Source of the DNA: an uncultured Bacteroidaceae bacterium
GTDB lineage: Bacteria; Bacteroidota; Bacteroidia; Bacteroidales; Bacteroidaceae
Length of the DNA: 24,591 nucleotides
Direction of reading: 5' to 3'
NCBI GenBank assembly: GCA_934293005.1
Contig: CAKQYA010000034.1
Location: 1-24,591, forward strand
Shown here one piece after another: positions 1-6,807 of this stretch. The position numbers and the translations under genes were made by a program. Every line of letters starts with the position of its first letter. Within the stretch, counting starts at the first letter, position 1. Below the pieces are notes generated by a model. The model had not been told where the DNA came from and ran no database searches. It saw only the letters and a list, made by a program, of their open reading frames with translations.

Positions 1-52
1 AGATAACAGCATAAAGCAGAGATTATTTTCGTGAAATATAAACATTTTAAAC

Positions 53-79
53 AGGCCTTACTTTTTAAAGTGGGCTCCT
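53..79 (-). terminator. Weak terminator-like inverted repeat downstream of the fucose permease
   Basis: The core ACTTT-TT-AAAGT at 60-71 is a perfect short palindrome. It is extended outward by wobble and GC pairs (AGG at 53-55 against CCT at 77-79). On the minus strand it lies about 25 bases after the permease stop and is followed by a T/A-rich stretch. The arms are imperfect and the loop is tiny, so it may be only a chance palindrome. The rest of 1-102 is AT-rich with no gene that I can support. Confidence 0.25.
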
Positions 80-102
80 AACTTAATTTATACTATTTGA
101 TG

Positions 103-1383
103 TTATTGTTTTGTGTCTTTATTTGCCAGCAAATGCTTGAATCTCCATCCATACAATGCGCATGCAGCAAAGCATATCATTGGAATGATGTAAGCAATTT
201 GGTAGATGTGCTCGTTGGTGTGCATGATGTAGGCTGTGAGCTGTGGCACGCAAGCGTTGCCCACAATGGCCATGACGAGAAAGGCCGAACCAGATTTTGT
301 CTGTGATCCCAATCCTGTGATGGCAAGCGAGAACTGCGTTGGATACATTATTGACATGAAGAAGGATATGGCAAGCATGGCATACATGCCAATCATGCCA
401 CCTGCGAAAGCCACTATCACACACAATGCAACGTTGGCAATGGCATATACGAGCAGCATCTTCTCAGGCGCAAAGCGTGTCATGAGCATGGTGCCAATCC
501 ATCGTCCTACCAAGAATGCGAGCATGTAAAGTCCGAAGAAAGTTGTGGCTGTGCCTTCATCGATGCCCACGTATGTGCAGCAGTATACGAGAAAGAGACT
601 GTTGATGGCAGTCTGGCCGCCGTTGTAGAAGAACTGCGCAACGACTCCCCATAAAAGATGAGGGTGGCGGAGGGTGCTGAAGTCGATGAGCTTTTTGCTG
701 ATGTTGTTGCCTGTGCCGCTGTCAACAGCGTCTTCTTGTTCTTCTACCTTTGGTAGTTTTTGTGTGAAAAGCATTATAGCCACAAGAATGAGCACGCAGG
801 CGAGGATAAGGTAGGGCAGTTTCATAGAGTCGGTCTCTTGGTTGATGTATCCGTCCCATCCTCCGGGAAAGTCTGCAGGAATGGTGTCGCGCGTATAGCT
901 ATTGCCGCTTAGCACGAGTTTGCTTAGAAACATTGCTGCTATGAAAGCTCCAAGTCCGTTGAACGACTGTGCCAAATTCAGACGACGAGTGGCGGATGCA
1001 GGATCGCCGAGAGCTGTGACATAAGGGTTGGCCGCTGTCTCGAGAAAGCACATGCCTGTGGCTATGATGAAGAAGATTCCGAGATAAACGCCGTAGCTTT
1101 TCACCATGGCTGCGGGCAGAAACAGCAGTCCGCCTGTGGCTGCGAGGAGCAGCCCGACTATGATGCCAGATCGGTAACTGAATCTCTTCATGAACATTGC
1201 TATAGGTATTGGGCACACGAAGTAGGCGAGCCAGTATGCGCTTTCTGTGAAGGAAGCTTCGAATGTGTTGAGTTCGCAAGTCTTCATGAGTTGCCTTATC
1301 ATTGTTGGCAGCAGGTTGCTGCTTATGGCCCAAAGGAAGAAAAGGCAAAAGATTAGCGTGAGGGCGATAGTGTTTTTTTTCAT
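103..1383 (-). CDS. fucP: FucP-family sugar:H+ symporter (probable L-fucose permease), MFS
   Basis: This is a 426-residue major facilitator transporter of the FHS/FucP family, expected to import L-fucose or a related sugar with protons across the inner membrane. The protein is very hydrophobic, with about 12 predicted membrane segments. It carries family-typical stretches such as FLETAANPYVTALGDP and LNLAQSFNGLGAF in the first half and FFYNGGQ in the second. A hydrophilic loop rich in Glu/Asp (around LPKVEEQEDAVD) separates the two six-helix halves. I chose the ATG at 1383, which begins MKKNTIALTL. An in-frame TTG six codons upstream is possible but less likely. It is the last gene in the window of a minus-strand cluster, 83 bp after the amidohydrolase. 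The exact sugar is inferred from the neighbours; related permeases take glucose, galactose or rhamnose. Confidence 0.85.
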   Translation of the reverse strand: MKKNTIALTLIFCLFFLWAISSNLLPTMIRQLMKTCELNTFEASFTESAYWLAYFVCPIPIAMFMKRFSYRSGIIVGLLLAATGGLLFLPAAMVKSYGVYLGIFFIIATGMCFLETAANPYVTALGDPASATRRLNLAQSFNGLGAFIAAMFLSKLVLSGNSYTRDTIPADFPGGWDGYINQETDSMKLPYLILACVLILVAIMLFTQKLPKVEEQEDAVDSGTGNNISKKLIDFSTLRHPHLLWGVVAQFFYNGGQTAINSLFLVYCCTYVGIDEGTATTFFGLYMLAFLVGRWIGTMLMTRFAPEKMLLVYAIANVALCVIVAFAGGMIGMYAMLAISFFMSIMYPTQFSLAITGLGSQTKSGSAFLVMAIVGNACVPQLTAYIMHTNEHIYQIAYIIPMICFAACALYGWRFKHLLANKDTKQ

Positions 1384-1466
1384 CGTTTCGGTTTCTTTCA
1401 ATTGTTACATGTTGCAGTGGGTATATGCCAGATGAATATAGGCTTGCGTGTGGCATTTGAAGATTT

Positions 1467-2378
1467 CTATTCCGACATGTTTCTGATGTACGGCAAGGCT
1501 GGCAGGTTGCTGAATCCGTAGAATGCTTCTGCGTTTTTGCCCAGGAACATGCGTTTTTCTTCATCGCTCAGTTCTGACGATTTGCATATGAAGTCGTATG
1601 ACATCCTGTAGGTGATGGCTGTGATGGTGCGTGGGTAGTCGCTGCCCCACATGAGTCGGTCAATGCCTGCGATGTCGATGGCTCTGCGTATGCTTCTTAT
1701 GGCTGAGGGGTATGGATAAAATTCCTTGTGGAACAGCCATGTTATTCCGCCAGATTCTATCATGACATTTTTGCCCTCAAGAGCCAGTGCCACCTGCTTC
1801 TCGAACGAGTTTGTTGTCACCATTCCGAAATGACCTATTGCCACCTTCATGTCAGGACACTCGTGTATCACTTCTCTCATCTCGTCGATTTGTCTTTCAT
1901 CGTCGCCGAGGCATATGGAGAGAACCATTTTTTGTTTTTCCATGTATTTAAACATAGGTACGAGTTCCTGCAGTGGCATGGATAGACGGTGGGCAGGCAA
2001 TGCTATGCCTTTAAGTCCGTTGTCGTGTATGGAACAAACGTCTAGCATGGCGTGCTTCGCAGTTCCTTGTGGAGTGAACTCAGGCATTCCCATGCAGAAA
2101 AAACGGTTAGGGTAGCGTTTTTGCACTTTGCCGAGGTAGTCGTTTTGATTGCCGTCAATGATTTCCTGCACAACGACAGCGGCGTTTACTTGCGCATAGT
2201 TCATGTTGGATAGAAATATCTCTGCAGTGTTCTTGCCGTCAATAATGAAGGGTGGGAGCATCTGCACTTCTTCATCCATGAAGATGCTTCGTCCGTTCTT
2301 TTGTGAAAGGATGCGTTTTCCATCCACTATGGTGTCTTGCTTCATCCACAGGTGTGAATGTGCATCAATAATTGTCAT
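1467..2378 (-). CDS. Amidohydrolase-2 family lactonase, probable L-fucono-1,5-lactonase
   Basis: This 303-residue TIM-barrel metal hydrolase belongs to the amidohydrolase-2 family (COG3618-like). Metal-ligand motifs are visible: His7-x-His9 at the N terminus (IDAHSHLW), His183 in the GHFG motif, and Asp247 in WGSDYPR. In this family, enzymes next to a sugar permease and an aldose dehydrogenase usually hydrolyse sugar lactones. With the adjacent genes, opening of L-fuconolactone to L-fuconate is the best guess. An inserted segment after the HxH motif (about residues 14-50) makes it slightly longer than the shortest members. It lies 69 bp downstream of the aldo/keto reductase and 83 bp before the permease, so co-transcription is likely. 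Other lactones, or a decarboxylase-type reaction, cannot be excluded from sequence alone. Confidence 0.72.
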   Translation of the reverse strand: MTIIDAHSHLWMKQDTIVDGKRILSQKNGRSIFMDEEVQMLPPFIIDGKNTAEIFLSNMNYAQVNAAVVVQEIIDGNQNDYLGKVQKRYPNRFFCMGMPEFTPQGTAKHAMLDVCSIHDNGLKGIALPAHRLSMPLQELVPMFKYMEKQKMVLSICLGDDERQIDEMREVIHECPDMKVAIGHFGMVTTNSFEKQVALALEGKNVMIESGGITWLFHKEFYPYPSAIRSIRRAIDIAGIDRLMWGSDYPRTITAITYRMSYDFICKSSELSDEEKRMFLGKNAEAFYGFSNLPALPYIRNMSE

Positions 2379-2404
2379 GTGGGTTTATTGAATGATTGAG
2401 TCCG

Positions 2405-2435
2405 ACTGTAATATATATATACTGTAATATATATA
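2405..2435. repeat. Two tandem copies of a 16-bp AT-rich unit
   Basis: ACTGTAATATATATAT at 2405-2420 is followed immediately by the same unit, one base shorter, at 2421-2435. It sits in the 69-bp gap between the aldo/keto reductase stop and the lactonase start. It could vary in copy number by slippage and so change spacing within the operon. No function is visible. Confidence 0.6.
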
Positions 2436-2447
2436 ATGTGTAATTGT

Positions 2448-3395
2448 TTATGAGTTGGCCCATGTGACTCTCTGCTGGTCGCCAATAATGTTTTGCACTT
2501 CTTTGACGAGATGCCAGTCAGGTTCTTCTTCTGCCCATTCGATGTTGCGTTGCACATTGCTTGGATTGGCTGATGAGAAAAGTGTGCCAGCGATGCGTGG
2601 ATTGCAGACTGAATACTGGATGGCGAGCTTCTCAATAGGGTAGTTCTGTTCTTTGCAGAATAGTGCAGCCTTGGCGCAAGCTTCCACGAGAGGCTTTGGT
2701 GCAGGATGCCAGTCGGGCACACCGCGTTGCGTGAGCAGACCCATGCTGAGTGGTGAAGCGTTTATGACGCCTATGCCTTTGTTCTCAAAGTAATCGAGGT
2801 ATTCAACGAGCTTGTCATCGTTCAGGCAGTAATGGCAAAAGTTGAGCACGCTTTCCACCATGCCTTCTTCGCAATGGTCTATAACCCATTTGAGGTTCTC
2901 CAATTGCAGGTCTGTGATGCCCACATGTCCCACTACGCCCTTCTTCTTCAGTTCGATGAGGGCAGGCAGGGTCTCGTCTACTACCTTCTGAAGTCCGCCA
3001 GGCAATGATGCTTGGAATTCTATGTCGTGCACGTTGATTAAGTCAATGTGGTCGATTCCAAGACGTTCCAGGCTCTCGTATACGCTTTCTGTGGCGCGTT
3101 TGCCTGAATAGTCCCATGTGTTCACTCCATCTTTGCCGTACCGTCCCACCTTTGTGCTGAGGAAATACTTGTCTCGTGGAATGCGCTTAAGTGCTTTTCC
3201 AAGTACGGTTTCAGCTTTGTAATGTCCATAGTATGGACTCACGTCAATAAAGTTGATGCCTCCATCGATGGCAGTTTCCACAGCTTTGCAGCAGTCTTCT
3301 TCGTTTGTGGCGTGAAACACGCTACCAAGTGATGAAGCTCCAAAGCACAGGTTGGAAATCTTCATGCCAGTTCTTCCTATTTCTGTGTATCTCAT
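2448..3395 (-). CDS. Aldo/keto reductase, probable L-fucose (aldose 1-) dehydrogenase
   Basis: This 315-residue (beta/alpha)8 oxidoreductase resembles the L-fucose / D-threo-aldose 1-dehydrogenase and plant L-galactose dehydrogenase branch of the AKR superfamily. The catalytic tetrad is visible: Asp51 and Tyr56 (DVSPYYGH), Lys82 (STKVGRYG) and His123 (NVHDIEF). The likely reaction is NAD(P)-dependent oxidation of the sugar at C1 to a 1,5-lactone, which the next gene would open. I chose the ATG at 3395 (MRYTEIGRTGMKISNLCFG), because an upstream TTG at 3440 overlaps the predicted -7 box at 3438-3445. It is the first gene of the cluster. The enzyme family is clear; the substrate is inferred from its neighbours. 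Confidence 0.8.
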   Translation of the reverse strand: MRYTEIGRTGMKISNLCFGASSLGSVFHATNEEDCCKAVETAIDGGINFIDVSPYYGHYKAETVLGKALKRIPRDKYFLSTKVGRYGKDGVNTWDYSGKRATESVYESLERLGIDHIDLINVHDIEFQASLPGGLQKVVDETLPALIELKKKGVVGHVGITDLQLENLKWVIDHCEEGMVESVLNFCHYCLNDDKLVEYLDYFENKGIGVINASPLSMGLLTQRGVPDWHPAPKPLVEACAKAALFCKEQNYPIEKLAIQYSVCNPRIAGTLFSSANPSNVQRNIEWAEEEPDWHLVKEVQNIIGDQQRVTWANS

Positions 3396-3437
3396 AATAA
3401 GTCTCTGTTTTGGGGAATAGTAAATGATTATTGAGTG

Positions 3438-3445
3438 CAAAGTTA
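3438..3445 (-). promoter_or_regulatory. Bacteroidetes-type -7 box for the sugar cluster
   Basis: The minus strand reads TAACTTTG, matching the TAnnTTTG consensus of the Bacteroidetes primary sigma factor. Transcription would start near 3431, giving a leader of about 36 nt before the ATG at 3395. I do not see a convincing -33 TTG at the usual 19-21 bp spacing. Confidence 0.5.
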
Positions 3446-3515
3446 CATTTTTTCAAGAGACAAGATGTAGGATAATATTCACTAATGATAGGATGAAATT
3501 GACAAGTCGGCCTTT

Positions 3516-4490
3516 TTATAGTGACAGTCTTCCCTGGTGTGTCTGCCTTTCTCGCATGCGTTTTTTGATTTTTTCTACGAGCTCGAAATTTTTAAGGCCC
3601 CATCCTTTAGTTGCTAACAGGCTTGCAGGTGACTGTGAGGCAAAGCGTTCCACTATTATATCAGAGCGAAGGTGTTCCATGAAGTCTATGACAAGATTGA
3701 CATATTCGTCAACGGTGAATAGGTAAAAGTCGGATGGGTCATTATTGTATTCTTCGGCCATGCGTGTTCCCTTGATGAGTTGTAATTGGTGAAGCTTTAG
3801 CATGGATATGGGTAGTGATGAGAGCGTTTTGGCTTCGTCCAACATGTCTTGTCGGTTTTCGCCAGGAAGTCCGAGTATGATGTGAGCGCCTATTCTAATA
3901 CCTCGTTGCGCTGTCCTCATGATGGCGTCAACCGTCTGGGCGTGTGTGTGTCCGCGGTTGATGCGCTTTAGCGTGGCGTCGTATACCGACTCTATGCCGT
4001 ATTCAACAAGCAGAAAAGTCCGGTGTCTTAATTCTTCAAGGTAGTCGAGCAAGGTGTCGGGCATGCAGTCGGGGCGCGTGCCGATGACTATGCCGATGAC
4101 GTCAGGCACGTTTAGAGCCTCCTCGTATTTTAATTTCAGATTGTCAACAGAGTCGTATGTGTTGGTGTATGCTTGGAAATACGCAAGGTATTTCATGTCG
4201 GGATATTTGCGCGCAAAAAAAATCTTGCCTTCTTCAAGCTGTTGCGTGATGCTTTTGGTGTTGACGCAATAGTCGGGGTTGAAGGTTTGGTTGTTGCAGT
4301 AGGTGCAGCCTCCCTTGCCGATGCTGCCATCGCGGTTGGGGCACGTAAATCCTGCGTTAAGTGATATCTTTTGCGCCTTCACGCCGAGCTGGGCCTTGAG
4401 CCATGGCCCATATTCGTTGTATAATTGTATGTGTGCGTTAGGTTGTTGCATGTTTGGAACAATTTGTTTCTTCTCAACTCTTGCTTGCAT
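3516..4490 (-). CDS. TIGR01212/YhcC-family radical SAM protein
   Basis: This 324-residue radical SAM protein is of the TIGR01212 (E. coli YhcC-like) type. The cluster ligands have the spacing typical of this group rather than plain CxxxCxxC: Cys50 (GFTCPNRDG), then Cys62 and Cys65 (GKGGCTYCNN). Further radical SAM landmarks are IGTRPDCMPD, YGIESVYDATLKRINRGHTH and HIILGLPGE. The family is widespread but I know of no firmly established substrate. The start is uncertain: ATG at 4490 has AAGGG just before it, while Met14 at 4451 aligns better with a short family N terminus. It is transcribed divergently from rplM and stands alone, with 120 bp separating its stop from the next gene on the same strand. 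Confidence 0.85.
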   Translation of the reverse strand: MQARVEKKQIVPNMQQPNAHIQLYNEYGPWLKAQLGVKAQKISLNAGFTCPNRDGSIGKGGCTYCNNQTFNPDYCVNTKSITQQLEEGKIFFARKYPDMKYLAYFQAYTNTYDSVDNLKLKYEEALNVPDVIGIVIGTRPDCMPDTLLDYLEELRHRTFLLVEYGIESVYDATLKRINRGHTHAQTVDAIMRTAQRGIRIGAHIILGLPGENRQDMLDEAKTLSSLPISMLKLHQLQLIKGTRMAEEYNNDPSDFYLFTVDEYVNLVIDFMEHLRSDIIVERFASQSPASLLATKGWGLKNFELVEKIKKRMRERQTHQGRLSL

Positions 4491-4627
4491 CCCTTATCTG
4501 CCGCATGTTGTATCAGCCTGCATTTTGTTGCGGACGCCACGTCTTCAATATGCCAGCGGAAACCTGATTGGCACAAATGTGAACAAGAATTGATGTCGAA
4601 AGACTAATTTGAAATGAAAAATCAGCG

Positions 4628-4659
4628 CAAAAATAATTAAAATACTTGTAATGCACAAA
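4628..4659 (-). promoter_or_regulatory. Candidate promoter for the radical SAM gene
   Basis: On the minus strand, TATTTTTG (4628-4635) fits the -7 consensus TAnnTTTG, and TTTG (4656-4659) lies 20 bp upstream as a -33 box. It is back to back with the rplM promoter. The predicted leader is about 130 nt to the first ATG, which is long. The sequence is AT-rich, so a chance match is possible. Confidence 0.4.
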
Positions 4660-4674
4660 AAATCGAGATAATCC

Positions 4675-4705
4675 TTTGTGGATTAGAGGGAAAGTTGTAC
4701 CTTTG
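4675..4705 (+). promoter_or_regulatory. Promoter of the rplM-rpsI-rpsB-tsf operon
   Basis: TTTG at 4675-4678 and TACCTTTG at 4698-4705 are separated by 19 bp, a textbook Bacteroidetes -33/-7 pair. Transcription should begin near 4712, leaving a leader of roughly 190 nt before rplM. Confidence 0.75.
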
Positions 4706-4739
4706 CATGCCTTTTGTGAAAAATGGGGTCAACCTCTAA

Positions 4740-4865
4740 TCGAAAGGCTCTGTGTGGATAGCAATCCTTTAAACCTGGGAGTGCGGTCCGTGAAACGCAG
4801 AAAACCCAAAGGGCAATGTCTCGATGGGCACAGTACGTCAGCCAGCCTTGGCTGAGTTGGCAGCG
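4740..4865 (+). promoter_or_regulatory. Structured rplM mRNA leader (candidate L13 autoregulatory element)
   Basis: The leader between the promoter and rplM folds by hand into nested stems. CTGTG 4750-4754 pairs with CACAG 4829-4833. Inside it, CCTTT 4766-4770 pairs with 4809-4813, TGGG 4776-4779 with CCCA 4805-4808, and TGCG 4782-4785 with CGCA 4796-4799. A further hairpin lies at 4841-4861 (GCC/GGC, CAGC/GCTG). AAGGCT at 4744-4749 can also pair with AGCCTT at 4844-4849, offering an alternative or pseudoknotted form. Leaders bound by L13 are known in other bacteria and, from memory, have been proposed for Bacteroidia; I cannot confirm that this one matches. Confidence 0.55.
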
Positions 4866-4900
4866 AACACACATTATTAATTAAAACCAAAAGGTTAAAA

Positions 4901-5362
4901 ATGCAATCAAACAGTTTCAAGACAAGCTACATCACGCCTGAGAACGCTAACAAGCAGTGGGTCGTTGTTGATGCTGCAGGTCAGACTCTTGGCCGTCTCG
5001 CATCAAAGGTAGCTAAGGTACTTCGTGGTAAGTACAAGCCAGTTTTCACTCCAAATATGGACTGTGGAGACAATGTTATTCTTATTAACGCAAGCCAGAT
5101 TGTGGTTTCGGGCGCAAAGGAAAGCCAGAAAGTCTACATCACATTCTCTGGTTATCCAGGCGGTCAGCACAAGGCTACTTATGCTGATATGATCAAGCGT
5201 CCAAACGGTTACGAGAAGGTTCTCCGTCACGCTGTTAAGGGCATGCTTCCAAAAGGCATCCTCGGCAACAAACTTCTCCGTAATCTTTATATTTTCGAAG
5301 GCGCTGAGCACGACAAGCAGGCTCAGAAGCCAACAACACTTGATATCAACACCCTCAAATAA
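4901..5362 (+). CDS. rplM: 50S ribosomal protein L13 (uL13)
   Basis: This 153-residue protein is an early-assembly component of the large ribosomal subunit, binding 23S rRNA. Family landmarks run through the whole length: WVVVDAAGQTLGRLASKVA near the N terminus, then RGKYKPVFTPNMDCGDNVI, FSGYPGG, and the C-terminal VKGMLPKG and LRNLYIFEGAEHDKQAQKP. The length is typical for Bacteroidetes, slightly longer than the E. coli protein. The ATG at 4901 follows an A-rich stretch with AAAAGG. Codon choice (AAG, CGT, GCT, CTT/CTC) is strongly biased, as expected for a highly expressed gene. It opens the operon; rpsI follows after 11 bp. Confidence 0.98.
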   Translation: MQSNSFKTSYITPENANKQWVVVDAAGQTLGRLASKVAKVLRGKYKPVFTPNMDCGDNVILINASQIVVSGAKESQKVYITFSGYPGGQHKATYADMIKRPNGYEKVLRHAVKGMLPKGILGNKLLRNLYIFEGAEHDKQAQKPTTLDINTLK

Positions 5363-5373
5363 GAATAAGGTAT

Positions 5374-5766
5374 ATGGCAGTTAATTATATCCACGCAATC
5401 GGCCGCCGCAAGAGTGCCATTGCACGCGTGTACCTTACTGAAGGTACAGGAGAAATCGTTATCAACAAGCGCACACTCGCAGACTACTTCCCATCGGAGC
5501 TTGTGCAGTTCGTGGTAAAGCAGCCGCTCAACCTTCTTGGCGTAGCTGAGAAGTACAACATCAAGGCTACTCTCTGCGGTGGTGGCTACACTGGCCAGAG
5601 CCAGGCTCTCCGCCTTGCTATCGCTCGCGCACTCGTTAAGATTAACGAGGAAGACAAGAAGGCTCTTCGCGCTGAAGGCTTCATCACACGTGATGCTCGC
5701 TCTGTTGAGCGTAAGAAGCCAGGTCAGCCAAAGGCACGCCGTCGCTTCCAGTTCTCTAAGCGCTAA
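5374..5766 (+). CDS. rpsI: 30S ribosomal protein S9 (uS9)
   Basis: This 130-residue small-subunit protein has a C-terminal tail that reaches the ribosomal P site. The family signature is clear: AIGRRKSAIARVYLTEGTGEIVINKR at the start (positions 7-32), then GGGYTGQSQALRLAIARAL, and the basic tail with RRRFQFSKR ending in Lys-Arg. It begins 11 bp after rplM, the widely conserved L13-S9 pairing. It is followed by a 212-bp structured gap before rpsB. Codon usage is that of a highly expressed gene. Nothing unusual is seen in the protein. Confidence 0.98.
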   Translation: MAVNYIHAIGRRKSAIARVYLTEGTGEIVINKRTLADYFPSELVQFVVKQPLNLLGVAEKYNIKATLCGGGYTGQSQALRLAIARALVKINEEDKKALRAEGFITRDARSVERKKPGQPKARRRFQFSKR

Positions 5767-5777
5767 TACTCGTATAT

Positions 5778-5932
5778 CGTTTTTCATGCATGTGGCCATG
5801 CTGCCCCTACGGACGGCATGGTCATGTGTGAAGACGGAAAACGAATCTACAAGTTATCAGATAGCCGTTTAGTATCTAAACTTGCAGGATCTTTCTTTTT
5901 GAAAACGGAAGGAGGCTACTTGCAAGTTGGTT
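5778..5932 (+). promoter_or_regulatory. Structured rpsI-rpsB spacer: large hairpin plus two-state switch-like pairing
   Basis: Three elements can be paired by hand. First, a long hairpin: 5778-5785 pairs with 5836-5843 (CGTTTT/AAAACG plus wobble), enclosing a 13-bp stem 5789-5801/5816-5828. Second, CAAGTT 5850-5855 plus AGATA 5859-5863 pair with AACTTG 5879-5884 and TATCT 5873-5877. Third, AACTTGCA 5879-5886 alternatively pairs with TGCAAGTT 5921-5928. The last two are mutually exclusive. No poly-T terminator follows and I see no good promoter, so this is probably an mRNA leader or processing site controlling rpsB. Pairing is seen in the sequence; regulation is inferred. Confidence 0.55.
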
Positions 5933-5978
5933 AACTACAATATTAACTCACAAAGAAAGTAAACAAATTAAACTTATT

Positions 5979-6740
5979 ATGGCAAGAACAAATTTTGACT
6001 CTCTTCTCGCTGCAGGTGCTCACTTCGGTCACCTCAAGCGCAAGTGGAATCCAGCTATGGCTCCTTACATCTTCATGGAGCGCAACGGCATTCACATCAT
6101 CGACCTTCACAAGACAGTGGCAAAGGTAGACCAGGCTTCTGAGGCTCTCAAGCAAATCGCTAAGAGCGGCAAGCGCATCCTTTTTGTCGCTACTAAGAAG
6201 CAGGCTAAGGAAGTAGTTGCTGAGAAAGCATCTTCTGTAGGCATGCCTTACGTTATCGAGCGTTGGCCAGGTGGCATGCTCACCAACTTCCCAACAATCC
6301 GCAAGGCTGTGAAGAAGATGGCAAACATCGACAAGCTTTTGAATGATGGCACTTACGACAAGCTTTCTAAGCGTGAGAATCTTCAGATTCGTCGCAAGCG
6401 CGCTAAGCTCGAGAAGAATCTCGGTTCTATCGCTGACCTTACTCGTCTCCCATCAGCACTTTTCGTCATCGACGTTATGAAGGAGCACATCGCAGTGAGC
6501 GAGGCAAACCGTCTGGGCATTCCAGTGTTCGCTATTGTCGACACTAACTCTGATCCACGTGCAATCGATTACGTTATTCCAGCAAATGACGATGCTACAA
6601 AGTCAATCGAGGTTATCCTCGATGCTGTATGCGGTGCTATTGGTGAGGGTCTTGAGGAGCGCAAGGCTGAGAAGGTAGACATGGAAGCTGCAGGTGAGGC
6701 AAAGGCTGCAAAGGAGACTGAGGCTCCAGCAGCTGAGTGA
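5979..6740 (+). CDS. rpsB: 30S ribosomal protein S2 (uS2)
   Basis: This 253-residue small-subunit protein assembles late near the body/head junction of the 30S subunit. Landmarks include LLAAGAHFGHLKRKWNPAM, IFMERNGIHIIDLHKT, ILFVATKKQA, ERWPGGMLTNFPTI, LPSALFVIDV and VDTNSDP. The C-terminal 25 or so residues are a low-complexity Ala/Glu/Lys tail (KAAKETEAPAAE), a common variable end in this family. The ATG at 5979 is preceded by an A/T-rich stretch without a nearby SD. It is followed 67 bp later by tsf, the usual S2-EF-Ts pair. Codon bias is as strong as in rplM. Confidence 0.98.
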   Translation: MARTNFDSLLAAGAHFGHLKRKWNPAMAPYIFMERNGIHIIDLHKTVAKVDQASEALKQIAKSGKRILFVATKKQAKEVVAEKASSVGMPYVIERWPGGMLTNFPTIRKAVKKMANIDKLLNDGTYDKLSKRENLQIRRKRAKLEKNLGSIADLTRLPSALFVIDVMKEHIAVSEANRLGIPVFAIVDTNSDPRAIDYVIPANDDATKSIEVILDAVCGAIGEGLEERKAEKVDMEAAGEAKAAKETEAPAAE

Positions 6741-6807
6741 TATCTGCATGTCAGACGTGAAACCGATAATATTTGTCCATTACAAATAATCAAACACTAA
6801 TTAAATT

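Noticed and set aside
899..1564. 221-residue minus-strand open frame overlapping the permease and lactonase
   Set aside because: It is in another frame of the real permease gene, with Arg/His/Ser-rich composition typical of a shadow frame.
2405..2435. Tandem 16-bp units considered as a CRISPR fragment
   Set aside because: The units are directly adjacent with no spacers, AT-only in their second half, and no cas gene is present.
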